From contig JAUVQZ010000005.1 in assembly GCA_030597865.1 (NCBI GenBank), forward strand, positions 1 to 31,854: a stretch of 31,854 nucleotides of DNA, in the 5' to 3' direction. The position numbers and the translations under genes are program-made. Origin of the DNA: Pseudomonadota bacterium (GTDB taxonomy: Bacteria > Desulfobacterota > Desulfobulbia > Desulfobulbales > SURF-16). The notes beneath the pieces were generated by a model. The model searched no databases. It saw only the letters and a program-made list of their open reading frames with translations, and was not told the DNA's origin. Shown in pieces: positions 16,393 to 23,453 of the stretch (the first letter of the stretch is position 1; each line of letters opens with the position of its first letter).

Positions 16393-17667
16393 CTAATGCA
16401 CTGAGCAGGATATACAGGGATCATAGGCCCGGACCAGCATCTCAGCCAGGAGCTCTGTCTCCCTATCGTCCTTGCCCTGCTCAACACAGAAGACAGCCAA
16501 CTCCTCAATATCATGATAGATATTGGCGTGATTCTGGCTGGTGGGAATAACACAGTCCGCCTTTTGGATACGGCCCTTGCCATCAAACTCCAGACAGTGA
16601 TAGAGGATGCCGCGCGGCACCTCCACGGCACTGACACCGATTCCCGCCTTTGGCTCCACATGGGCACGGGGCTCCTGCCACTCCGCAGCCAGTAATTCAT
16701 CAATGAGGCTGATGGACTCCTCCACCACATGGACGCACTCCACCAGCTGGGCGACGTTATTCATAAAGGGGTTATGATTGACCGGCCTGAGGCCGAGTTC
16801 CCCGGCAATGGCCGCCGCCTGTGGCTGGAGGTACTCAAAGTTATTATTCAACCGGGCCAGGGCTCCCACGGCAAAGGATTTACGTGACAGCCTGCTGAGC
16901 TTGGAGGTGGAGTAGTCGGCCATGTACTCGTTGGTCATGGGCCGGTACTCATGCTCCTCCTTGAGGACACCGTCCGTGGAGAGGAGATTGCCGCCGATAA
17001 AGGGATAGGCCCCCTCCTGGTGCAGGGAGACAAACTCGGTCTCCCGACTGAAATCCGGGATGGCAAAGGAGGCAAAGAGCTCGGCACTGGCCTCAAGATC
17101 GGCCAGACTGGCCCCAAGGCGCTGGCGGAACTGACGTAAGCCATACTTATCCGGCAGCATGGTGAAGCCGCCCACCACGGTGCGGGTGGGATGGAGACGA
17201 CGACCACCCACCCCATCGCAGAGATCATTGGCCAGCATCTTCAGACGCAGGGCCTGCTGGACCACCTCAGGATGGGTTTTGGTCAGGGGCAGAACACTGC
17301 CCACCCCCAGAAAATCAGGGGCAGCCAAAAAGTAGATATGGAGGATATGGCTCTGCAGGGTCTCCATATGCTTTAAAAGCAGACGGAGCTTGGCGGTCTG
17401 GGGTGAGGGCGTGAAAGCAAAGCCGTTTTCAATGGCCCGGATGGAGGCCAGGGTGTGGCCGATGGAGCAGATACCGCAGATACGGCCACTGACATAGGGG
17501 GCATTCTCGTAGAGCTTGCCCACCAGCATGGCCTCAAAAAAGCGCGGCGTCTCCACCACCTCCCAGCGCGCCTCCCTGACCTGGCCATTTTTTATCGATA
17601 TGCGGATATTGCCGTGGCCCTCCACCCGGGTCAGGTGCCTGACATCCACCTCGCAGGATATTTTCAT
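16393..17667 (-). CDS. hydA: NiFe hydrogenase large (alpha) subunit, group 3b-like
   Basis: A 424-residue catalytic subunit that carries the NiFe(CN)2CO centre and interconverts H2 with protons and electrons. The N-terminal ligand motif RICGICSIGH (C64, C67) and the C-terminal motif DPCISCSVH (C418, C421, H424) are intact. The reading stops with TAG right after H424, so the usual C-terminal tail removed by the maturation protease is missing. The short length (about 420) and the B-G-D-A gene order match cytoplasmic bidirectional sulfhydrogenase-type enzymes (NADP-linked group 3b, as in Pyrococcus furiosus). The start overlaps hydD by four bases (ATGA). No hyp maturation genes are in the window. 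Confidence 0.93.
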   Translation of the reverse strand: MKISCEVDVRHLTRVEGHGNIRISIKNGQVREARWEVVETPRFFEAMLVGKLYENAPYVSGRICGICSIGHTLASIRAIENGFAFTPSPQTAKLRLLLKHMETLQSHILHIYFLAAPDFLGVGSVLPLTKTHPEVVQQALRLKMLANDLCDGVGGRRLHPTRTVVGGFTMLPDKYGLRQFRQRLGASLADLEASAELFASFAIPDFSRETEFVSLHQEGAYPFIGGNLLSTDGVLKEEHEYRPMTNEYMADYSTSKLSRLSRKSFAVGALARLNNNFEYLQPQAAAIAGELGLRPVNHNPFMNNVAQLVECVHVVEESISLIDELLAAEWQEPRAHVEPKAGIGVSAVEVPRGILYHCLEFDGKGRIQKADCVIPTSQNHANIYHDIEELAVFCVEQGKDDRETELLAEMLVRAYDPCISCSVH

Positions 17668-18464
17668 TCTGCCGCCTCCAACCTCGTACGCAACCTCTCT
17701 GCCTCACCGGAAAACCCTCCAAAACACTCAAGGCGATCGAGCAATCTTTCCAGGGGAATATCATGGCGGGCCACTATCCTCTCAAGCTCGGACAGGTTGG
17801 CTGCTGGCGCCGGGCCCCGGCAGCCCCAGCAGCCCAGGCGGTTGGACGGGCACCAGGCATCACAGCCCGCCCTAGTGACAGGGCCGAGACAGGGCTCACC
17901 CAAATCAAAGAGACAGATGTTCTCATGGGCCTTACACTCCATACAGACCGGATATTGGGGATGCCTGACCTCCTTACCCAGGACAAGGTTGGTGACAATG
18001 CGCTCCACCTCCTCCTTCTTGATGGGACAACCAAATATCTCCAGATCCACCTTGATAAAGGCTGAGAGGGGCTGGGCCTCCTGACTGTCAATGGGATAAT
18101 CGCCATACACCTCTCTCTTCACCCACCCCAGATCATGAAAACGATTCTTGAGCTGATTGACGCCGCCAAAACAGGCGCAGCTGCCCAGGGCCACCACCAG
18201 CTCAGCATTGTGGCGAATCTTTTGAAGACGATCCACCTCGTCCTTCCGGGTCACCGAGCCCTCGACAAAGGCGATCTGGTAGGCATCACTGCTCTCCTTC
18301 ATGGCCTCGCGGAAGTTGACAATCTTCACCAGGTCAAGAAAATCAAGCAGGGTCGATTCGTTATTTAAAAGCTGGAGCTGGCAACCCTCGCAGGAGGAAA
18401 GCTCAAAAAATCCCACCTTTGGCCTGGGCACGGCAACGCCAAGGTATTTTTTTTCATCCTTCAT
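17664..18464 (-). CDS. hydD: NiFe hydrogenase small (delta) subunit
   Basis: A 266-residue FeS electron-transfer partner of the large subunit. Proximal [4Fe-4S] ligands are SSCEGC (C25, C28), GSCACFGG and FGCPIKKEE. A C-terminal Cys-rich part (PVCMECKAHENIC, then EPCLGPVTRAGCDAWCPSN and GCWGC) supplies further clusters. No twin-arginine signal is present, so the enzyme is cytoplasmic. The start is the middle of three ATG codons at 18471, 18464 and 18457, which lie in three frames within a triplicated AAGGATG repeat. Only 18464 reads the protein. The gene begins 26 bases after hydG and overlaps hydA. Confidence 0.92.
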   Translation of the reverse strand: MKDEKKYLGVAVPRPKVGFFELSSCEGCQLQLLNNESTLLDFLDLVKIVNFREAMKESSDAYQIAFVEGSVTRKDEVDRLQKIRHNAELVVALGSCACFGGVNQLKNRFHDLGWVKREVYGDYPIDSQEAQPLSAFIKVDLEIFGCPIKKEEVERIVTNLVLGKEVRHPQYPVCMECKAHENICLFDLGEPCLGPVTRAGCDAWCPSNRLGCWGCRGPAPAANLSELERIVARHDIPLERLLDRLECFGGFSGEAERLRTRLEAAE

Positions 18465-18475
18465 CCTTCATCCTT
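18455..18475 (-). repeat. Three tandem AAGGATG heptamers at the hydD start
   Basis: Three perfect head-to-tail copies of AAGGATG (18469-18475, 18462-18468, 18455-18461). A fourth copy lies at 18483-18489, next to the hydG stop. Each copy holds a Shine-Dalgarno-like AAGGA and an ATG. The first ATG reads four codons and stops, the second opens hydD, and the third is out of frame. Confidence 0.85.
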
Positions 18476-18490
18476 CTTCCCCCATCCTTG

Positions 18491-19369
18491 TCAGATGGCC
18501 TCCTTTAGATTCAACACCGACCAGTAATCAAAGACAGGCCCATCCACACAGGTATAGGTCGAACCAATATTACAGCGGCAGCATTTGCCCTGGCCGCAAT
18601 GCATCCGCCTCTCCAGGGAGACGAAGATCTTCTCCATGGGCAGACCGGCCTTGATCAGCATATCGCAGACGTATTTAAACATCACCGGCGGCCCGCAGAC
18701 AATGGCATTGGTCTTGTCAACAAACTGGCAACGCTCCCCCTGCCCCAGGCGCTGGCCAAGAATATCGGTGATCAGCCCCACCGGCCCCTGCCAGCCCTCC
18801 TCACCCTCGTCGACAATGACCTCCAGGCCCACATCAAACTGACGCCACATGGCATGCTGATAGCCAAAGAGCAGTTCAGAGGGCCTGCGCGCACCATAGA
18901 TGATATCCACCCGGCCATAGCGGCTTCTGTTCTCCAGCACGGTCATGATGGGCGCGCGCAGGGGAACAATGCCCAGGCCGCCAGCCAAAAGGAGCACATC
19001 CTCACCCACCATGTCCTCCACCGGAAAGCAGGTGCCAAAGGGGCCGCTGATGCCAACCATGACGCCGCGCTCCAGGCGGCCCAAAAAATTGGTCATGGTC
19101 CCCACGGCCCGGATGCAGAGCTCAATATCCCCACGGCGGCTGGGTGAGGAGGAGATGGAAAAAGGGGCCTCGCCAATGCCCGGTACCTCCAGCATGACAA
19201 ACTGGCCCGCCCTAAAGAGAAAATTCCGCCGGGCCACGGGGTCAATGATCTGGATCTGATACAGCTTTTCCGTGGCCGTCAGGGCATAGACATTGGTGAT
19301 CTCCGCCCTATGGCTATAATCATCAAGACCCTGGGGCCATCCATTTTTGGAACAGGAAGGTTTAGACAT
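18491..19369 (-). CDS. hydG: Hydrogenase gamma subunit, FAD/NAD(P)H oxidoreductase
   Basis: About 292 residues; the flavin module that passes electrons between the hydrogenase and NAD(P)(H). In order: an FAD-binding barrel (FRAGQFVMLEVPGIGEAPFS, then ISSSPS), an NAD(P)-binding domain (LLLAGGLGIVPLRAPI, DIIYGARRPSELLF, IVCGPPVMFKY), and a C-terminal [2Fe-2S] site (MHCGQGKCCRCNIGSTYTCV). It belongs to the ferredoxin-NADP reductase-like family that includes dihydroorotate dehydrogenase PyrK, sulfide dehydrogenase and P. furiosus hydrogenase gamma. I chose the ATG at 19369, with GAGG six bases upstream; 19372 is the adjacent alternative. Either overlaps the end of hydB by about 8-11 bases. This hydG is not the radical SAM HydG of FeFe hydrogenase maturation. 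Confidence 0.9.
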   Translation of the reverse strand: MSKPSCSKNGWPQGLDDYSHRAEITNVYALTATEKLYQIQIIDPVARRNFLFRAGQFVMLEVPGIGEAPFSISSSPSRRGDIELCIRAVGTMTNFLGRLERGVMVGISGPFGTCFPVEDMVGEDVLLLAGGLGIVPLRAPIMTVLENRSRYGRVDIIYGARRPSELLFGYQHAMWRQFDVGLEVIVDEGEEGWQGPVGLITDILGQRLGQGERCQFVDKTNAIVCGPPVMFKYVCDMLIKAGLPMEKIFVSLERRMHCGQGKCCRCNIGSTYTCVDGPVFDYWSVLNLKEAI

Positions 19370-20411
19370 CATCCACCTCACCACGCCGAACCGAGGCAAT
19401 TACCTCCGGCACGGTAATATCGGCCAGACAGTTGGTACCGCAGCGACCGCAGCCCACGCAGAGCGCCTCCTCAAAGGCCTCCACAAAACCACGGTGCTTA
19501 TGATAATAACGATATTTCAAACGGCTCCTGCTCTCCGGCCGGAAATTATGGCCGCCGGCCACCTGGGCAAAATCAAGGAGGTTGCAGGAGTAAAGCTGCC
19601 TGAACTTGTCGGCACCCTTCATATCCATGGCCACCACCTCTTCCACGCCATAGCAATAACAGGTGGGACAGACCTGGGCACAGGTGCCGCAGGACAGACA
19701 CCTATCACCCCACTGGGCCCAGACAGCTGAGTCAAACTCCATATCAAGGATCTTGGTGAGGTCCGAGGTGTCAACCTCGGCCGTAAAGAGGCTTTTGCGC
19801 TGTTCGACCACCCCCTGGAAACGCCTATGGTCGTCCCGGCCTGGTTCACGCAAGTTCAGGTTTTCCAGGATGTGAAAGGCGCGGCTGCTCATGATCTCGA
19901 CAAAATAATCATCCCCCAGGGGGGTGAGAAAGAGATCGCAGCCGTGGAGCACGGAATCGGTGCCCATGGCATGACAGAAGCAGGCAGGGGTAGGCTGACA
20001 GGAATGGCCGACAATGAAGATCCCGGCCCGTTTTGCACCATAAAACTGATTGGGATATGGTTGGGCCAGCAATACCTTATCCAGCTTATTCAGGGCATTG
20101 ATATCACAGGCATGGAGGCCAAAGAGCACCAGGGGCTGATTGCCCCCGTAATCAACCTCCTTCTCCCAACCCACCTCCTCCAGCTTAAAGGAGCAGGTCT
20201 CCTCAACATAGGGCAGGAGATATTTTTTGGCCGAATGGATGGTCTGGTCAAAATCAAGGCAGAGATCGGCGAGATCATACACCGGGGCAAAATCATAAAG
20301 GACCCTGCCATCAGCAGCCCCACCCTTCTTTACCGGCCCAACAATCATGTTGACCGCAAGAAGCTCAAAAAGGCGACCAAGCTCTTGGGCCGCAAATACC
20401 TTGAAGATCAT
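19362..20411 (-). CDS. hydB: Hydrogenase beta subunit, two-cluster FeS protein
   Basis: A 349-residue iron-sulfur subunit. The C-terminal half carries two ferredoxin-like motifs, CLSCGTCAQVCPTCYC and CVGCGRCGTNCLADI. The N-terminal half (FGLHACDINALNKLDKV and CQPTPACFCHAMGTDS) is typical of the sulfhydrogenase beta and anaerobic sulfite reductase A family. It wires HydG to the NiFe core in the cytoplasm. It is the first gene of the leftward hydBGDA operon. The ATG at 20411 has AGGAG at a good distance; a TTG one codon earlier is in frame. Similarity to sulfite reductase subunit A could mislead naming, but the adjacent NiFe subunits decide it. Confidence 0.9.
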   Translation of the reverse strand: MIFKVFAAQELGRLFELLAVNMIVGPVKKGGAADGRVLYDFAPVYDLADLCLDFDQTIHSAKKYLLPYVEETCSFKLEEVGWEKEVDYGGNQPLVLFGLHACDINALNKLDKVLLAQPYPNQFYGAKRAGIFIVGHSCQPTPACFCHAMGTDSVLHGCDLFLTPLGDDYFVEIMSSRAFHILENLNLREPGRDDHRRFQGVVEQRKSLFTAEVDTSDLTKILDMEFDSAVWAQWGDRCLSCGTCAQVCPTCYCYGVEEVVAMDMKGADKFRQLYSCNLLDFAQVAGGHNFRPESRSRLKYRYYHKHRGFVEAFEEALCVGCGRCGTNCLADITVPEVIASVRRGEVDDV

Positions 20412-20858
20412 CAAACTCCTCCGCTCTCATCAAAGACATGATCATAAGAAACGTTTCTGGCAGCCTTACCCTGAAATTTAAGGATGCTTCAGTTTGCAGG
20501 GGCTGGTCAAGACCAAAAGAAACCCGTCTGGTTAAACCGATGTCGTACACGATGAACCCCGTCCGCAGATTCCGTGCTTAGAGGGCTGTAAAAAAAATGC
20601 TATTCAAGGCTTTACGGACACACGCAGCTGTGTTCAAAGTTAAAATGGCCTTGGCGGCAATGGCGAGTGATAAGGCGCCGACCATAAAATCCCCCCGTAG
20701 CGCTTGCGGGGACTCGCCATGGGCCGAGACAACCAGGTTTGGCAGCTGGGCATAAACCTCCATGCCAATGGCCCAAGGGTTTGTCTCCCCCACTGCCGTC
20801 ACCACGAATCTCTCTTAACAACAGCAGGACACTGTGCAAACGAGGGGAGCCAGCAGAC
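20412..20858. other. Divergent region between the hydrogenase operon and mtaB
   Basis: About 450 bases separate two divergent genes and should hold both promoters. I could not identify a clear sigma-70 or sigma-54 promoter for either side; a TATGAT-like box lies about 40 bases before hydB, without a matching -35. A minus-strand open frame (20578-20805) is treated separately. A small CCCCG/CGGGG hairpin occurs around 20692-20712. Confidence 0.35.
20578..20805 (-). CDS. Doubtful small ORF upstream of hydB
   Basis: A 75-residue frame that starts at an ATG, contains VYAQLPNLVVSAHGESPQAL and ends in AILTLNTAACVRKALNSIFF. It is Ala- and Leu-rich, ending in a mildly hydrophobic segment. It has no recognised domain and no strong ribosome binding site. 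It could be a remnant, a small peptide, or chance in a non-coding leader. Kept only because its wording looks more protein-like than other shadow frames. Confidence 0.22.
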   Translation of the reverse strand: MVTAVGETNPWAIGMEVYAQLPNLVVSAHGESPQALRGDFMVGALSLAIAAKAILTLNTAACVRKALNSIFFTAL

Positions 20859-22181
20859 ATGCCTCATAAAAAAGCCAAAAAAATCAGGGTGGCCATTACC
20901 ACCCTGGGTTGCAAGGTCAACCAGTACGAGTCTGCCTCGTTTCAGTCGAGCTTTATGGCCCGTGGCGTGGAGATTGTCCCCTTCAGCCAGAGGGCCGATA
21001 TCTATGTCATTAACACCTGCGCCGTGACCAATAAGGCCGGGGCCCAGTCCCGGCAGACCATCCGGCGGGCCTTGAAGAAAAATAGCAAGGCCCGGGTGGT
21101 AGTGACCGGCTGCTATTCCCAGATTGCCGCCCTGGACATCCTGGAGATTGTTGATCAACCTGTCTGTATTGTTGGTAACGGCTACAAGCATCTGCTGGTT
21201 GATTTCGCCCTGGCCTGCGATTATTGCGACCTTGAGATGTACATGGCTGATATCGGCAAGGTGCGGGAGTGCTACCACCTGCCGGTCACCACCTTCCCCG
21301 GACGGACCAGGGCCTATCTAAAGATTCAGGATGGCTGTGATAATTACTGCTCCTACTGTATTGTCCCTCTGGCCCGTGGCCGCAGCCGCAGTGTGCTGCC
21401 GGAGATCGCCCTGGGCCAGGCCCGGATGTTCGTGGAGGGCGGCTATAGGGAGATGGTGATCACCGGCATCCATGTTGGCAGATATGGCCAGGATCTGGAT
21501 CGGCCCGACACCCTGGCCACCTTCCTTGATCAGGTTACGGCCCTGAACCCCGGGACCCGCTTTCGCCTCAGCTCCCTGGAACCCAATGAGCTGAGCGATG
21601 AGATCCTGGCCCTCTTTGCCACCAGGGAAAACCTGATGCCCCATTTCCACATCCCTCTGCAGAGTGGTGATGACACCATCCTGCAGAAGATGAACCGCCA
21701 CTATACTGGCGAGGATTTCCGGGAGATTGTCATGAAGGCCCATAGGCGCCTGCCCCATGCCGCCTTTGGTATTGATGTCCTGGTCGGTTTTCCCGGCGAG
21801 GATGATGCGGCCTTTCAGAATACCCATGATCTCCTGGCCTCCCTGCCCATCACCTACCTCCATGTCTTTCCCTACTCACGCCGGCCGGGGACAGCGGCAG
21901 CCAAGCATACGAACCAGGTACCCTCTAAGGTAAAGGATGAGCGGGTGCGGATTCTGCGCGGCCTTGCCGAGGGCAAGCAGCAGGAGTTTTACAGGCGCTT
22001 TGTCACCACCCGCCATAGGGTGCTTGCCGAGGGTAAGAAAAATAAAATGGGGCTTATGCGCGGCTTTACCGAGAACTATATCCCGGTTTATTTTGAGGCG
22101 CCGGCCTCCATGGCCCACACCATTGTTGAGGTGGAGATTGACAGGGTGGAAGATGACCGGGTTTTCGGCACCCTGGTATAA
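20859..22181 (+). CDS. mtaB: tRNA t6A37 methylthiotransferase MtaB
   Basis: A 440-residue radical SAM enzyme that adds a methylthio group to t6A at position 37 of tRNAs reading ANN codons. The UPF0004 domain has the three auxiliary-cluster Cys: C18 (TTLGCKVNQYES), C54 (INTCAVT) and C85 (VTGCYSQ). The radical SAM cluster is CDNYCSYC (C160, C164, C167). Typical segments follow (RLSSLEPNE, FHIPLQSGDDTILQKMNR, GFPGED), then a short TRAM-like end. The LGCKVNQ and ARGRSRS wording fits MtaB rather than MiaB or RimO. I chose the ATG at 20859; an earlier frame start at 20739 adds 40 unlikely residues. A GAGGGGAG site lies about ten bases upstream. Confidence 0.92.
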   Translation: MPHKKAKKIRVAITTLGCKVNQYESASFQSSFMARGVEIVPFSQRADIYVINTCAVTNKAGAQSRQTIRRALKKNSKARVVVTGCYSQIAALDILEIVDQPVCIVGNGYKHLLVDFALACDYCDLEMYMADIGKVRECYHLPVTTFPGRTRAYLKIQDGCDNYCSYCIVPLARGRSRSVLPEIALGQARMFVEGGYREMVITGIHVGRYGQDLDRPDTLATFLDQVTALNPGTRFRLSSLEPNELSDEILALFATRENLMPHFHIPLQSGDDTILQKMNRHYTGEDFREIVMKAHRRLPHAAFGIDVLVGFPGEDDAAFQNTHDLLASLPITYLHVFPYSRRPGTAAAKHTNQVPSKVKDERVRILRGLAEGKQQEFYRRFVTTRHRVLAEGKKNKMGLMRGFTENYIPVYFEAPASMAHTIVEVEIDRVEDDRVFGTLV

Positions 22182-22279
22182 ACGAAAAAAATTGGGTATA
22201 GTGACCGGTTCTCAGGCTGGATAGCTGAACAACTGCTGGCTACAGGATGTATTTTTAAAGATCTGCCGGGAGGCAGGTG

Positions 22280-22291
22280 ATGGAAACTTAA
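22280..22291 (+). CDS. Putative three-codon leader ORF (Met-Glu-Thr-stop)
   Basis: ATG GAA ACT TAA with a good GGGAGG site six to seven bases before it. It ends 16 bases before the kamA-family ATG at 22308, which has no convincing Shine-Dalgarno of its own. It may load ribosomes that reinitiate at kamA, or may be chance. Confidence 0.3.
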   Translation: MET

Positions 22292-22307
22292 AAAAGATTT
22301 TATACCT

Positions 22308-23444
22308 ATGAAACAAAACAACTACCAGAGCCGGAATGGCGTCATTAAGTCGGTGGACCAACTCAACGGGGCGATCATGCTGTCCCATGGTGAGATACGC
22401 CGGATTGAAAAGATAACCGAAGACCATCCCATGGCGGTGACGCCCCATTATCTCAACTTGATCGTTCCCAATGATCCGGATGATCCCATCAAAAAAATGG
22501 CAGTGCCTTCATTTGCGGAAACGAGCCTTGAGGGCAGTTTCGATACCAGCGGTGAAAAAGAAAATACCAAGATTCAGGGTCTCCAGCATAAGTATACCCA
22601 GACCGCCCTTATCCTTATCACCAACCAGTGCGCCATGTATTGCCGCCATTGCTTCCGAAAGAGACTGGTGGGGGTTGGCGACGAGGAGATTGCCCAGGAT
22701 TGGCCCGCCATAATCAACTATATTGAAGGGCATGAAGAGATTAACAATGTCCTGCTAAGCGGTGGCGACGCCCTGACCGTTGCCACTGAAGAACTTGATA
22801 CCATCCTCAGCAGGCTCGTTCGTATTCCCCACCTGAACTATATCCGCATCGGCTCCAGGATCCCTGTTGTTCAGCCCTGCCGGATCAATGACGATGATGA
22901 GCTTGTCGAGGTTCTCAAACGTCATTCCCAGGCGAAGCGGATCTATGTCACCACCCAGTTCAATCATCCCCTGGAGATTGCCCCAGAGAGTGTTGAGGCG
23001 ATTAAACGCCTCCAGGGGGCAGGTCTGGTGGTCAATAACCAGGCGGTTCTCCTGAAGGATGTCAATGACGATGCTGCTGTGTTGGCGGAATTGATGACCT
23101 CGCTGACCAGGATCGGTGTGGTTCCCTATTATCTCTTTCAGTGCCGGCCCGTCAGCCGGGTCAAGGACGCCTTTCAGATACCACTGGCCGATGCCTGTGA
23201 TATTGTTGACCAGGTCAAGGCGAAATTAGACGGCTTGAGTAAGCGTTTTCGCTTTGCCATGTCCCACAGGACCGGCAAAATTGAGATTTTAGGCCGAGAG
23301 GGTGACCGCATGTTCTTTAAGTATCACCAGGCCAAAGATCCTGCCCTGATAAGTAAAATGTTCAGCAGGGAAATCGATCCCCATGAGGGCTGGCTCTATT
23401 GCGAGGATGAAGATGATGAGGGCCTGTTACCCTGTCAGGAGTAG
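22308..23444 (+). CDS. KamA-family radical SAM protein (lysine 2,3-aminomutase-like)
   Basis: A 378-residue radical SAM, PLP-type protein. The cluster motif is CAMYCRHC (C108, C112, C115), followed by FRKRLVG. LLSGGDALT, RIGSRIPVVQP, VTTQFNHPLEI and VVNNQAVLLKDVND are family signatures. Near the C-terminus, SHRTGKIEIL likely supplies the PLP-binding Lys. It is shorter than the 416-residue clostridial lysine 2,3-aminomutase and unlike EpmB in its end. It could isomerise lysine (for example for N-acetyl-beta-lysine osmolyte) or another amino acid. No acetyltransferase ablB is next to it, so the substrate is open. cinA starts nine bases after its stop. Confidence 0.85.
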   Translation: MKQNNYQSRNGVIKSVDQLNGAIMLSHGEIRRIEKITEDHPMAVTPHYLNLIVPNDPDDPIKKMAVPSFAETSLEGSFDTSGEKENTKIQGLQHKYTQTALILITNQCAMYCRHCFRKRLVGVGDEEIAQDWPAIINYIEGHEEINNVLLSGGDALTVATEELDTILSRLVRIPHLNYIRIGSRIPVVQPCRINDDDELVEVLKRHSQAKRIYVTTQFNHPLEIAPESVEAIKRLQGAGLVVNNQAVLLKDVNDDAAVLAELMTSLTRIGVVPYYLFQCRPVSRVKDAFQIPLADACDIVDQVKAKLDGLSKRFRFAMSHRTGKIEILGREGDRMFFKYHQAKDPALISKMFSREIDPHEGWLYCEDEDDEGLLPCQE

Positions 23445-23453
23445 CCTCCCCCT

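Noticed and set aside
16393..16393. Pyrrolysine or readthrough at the hydA TAG
   Set aside because: The extension would be only nine residues, does not look like a hydrogenase tail, and coincides with the ribosome binding site of the next gene. TAG is used as an ordinary stop elsewhere in the window.
20365..20550. 61-codon minus-strand frame over the hydB start
   Set aside because: It overlaps the well-supported hydB start in another frame and has no binding site or domain.
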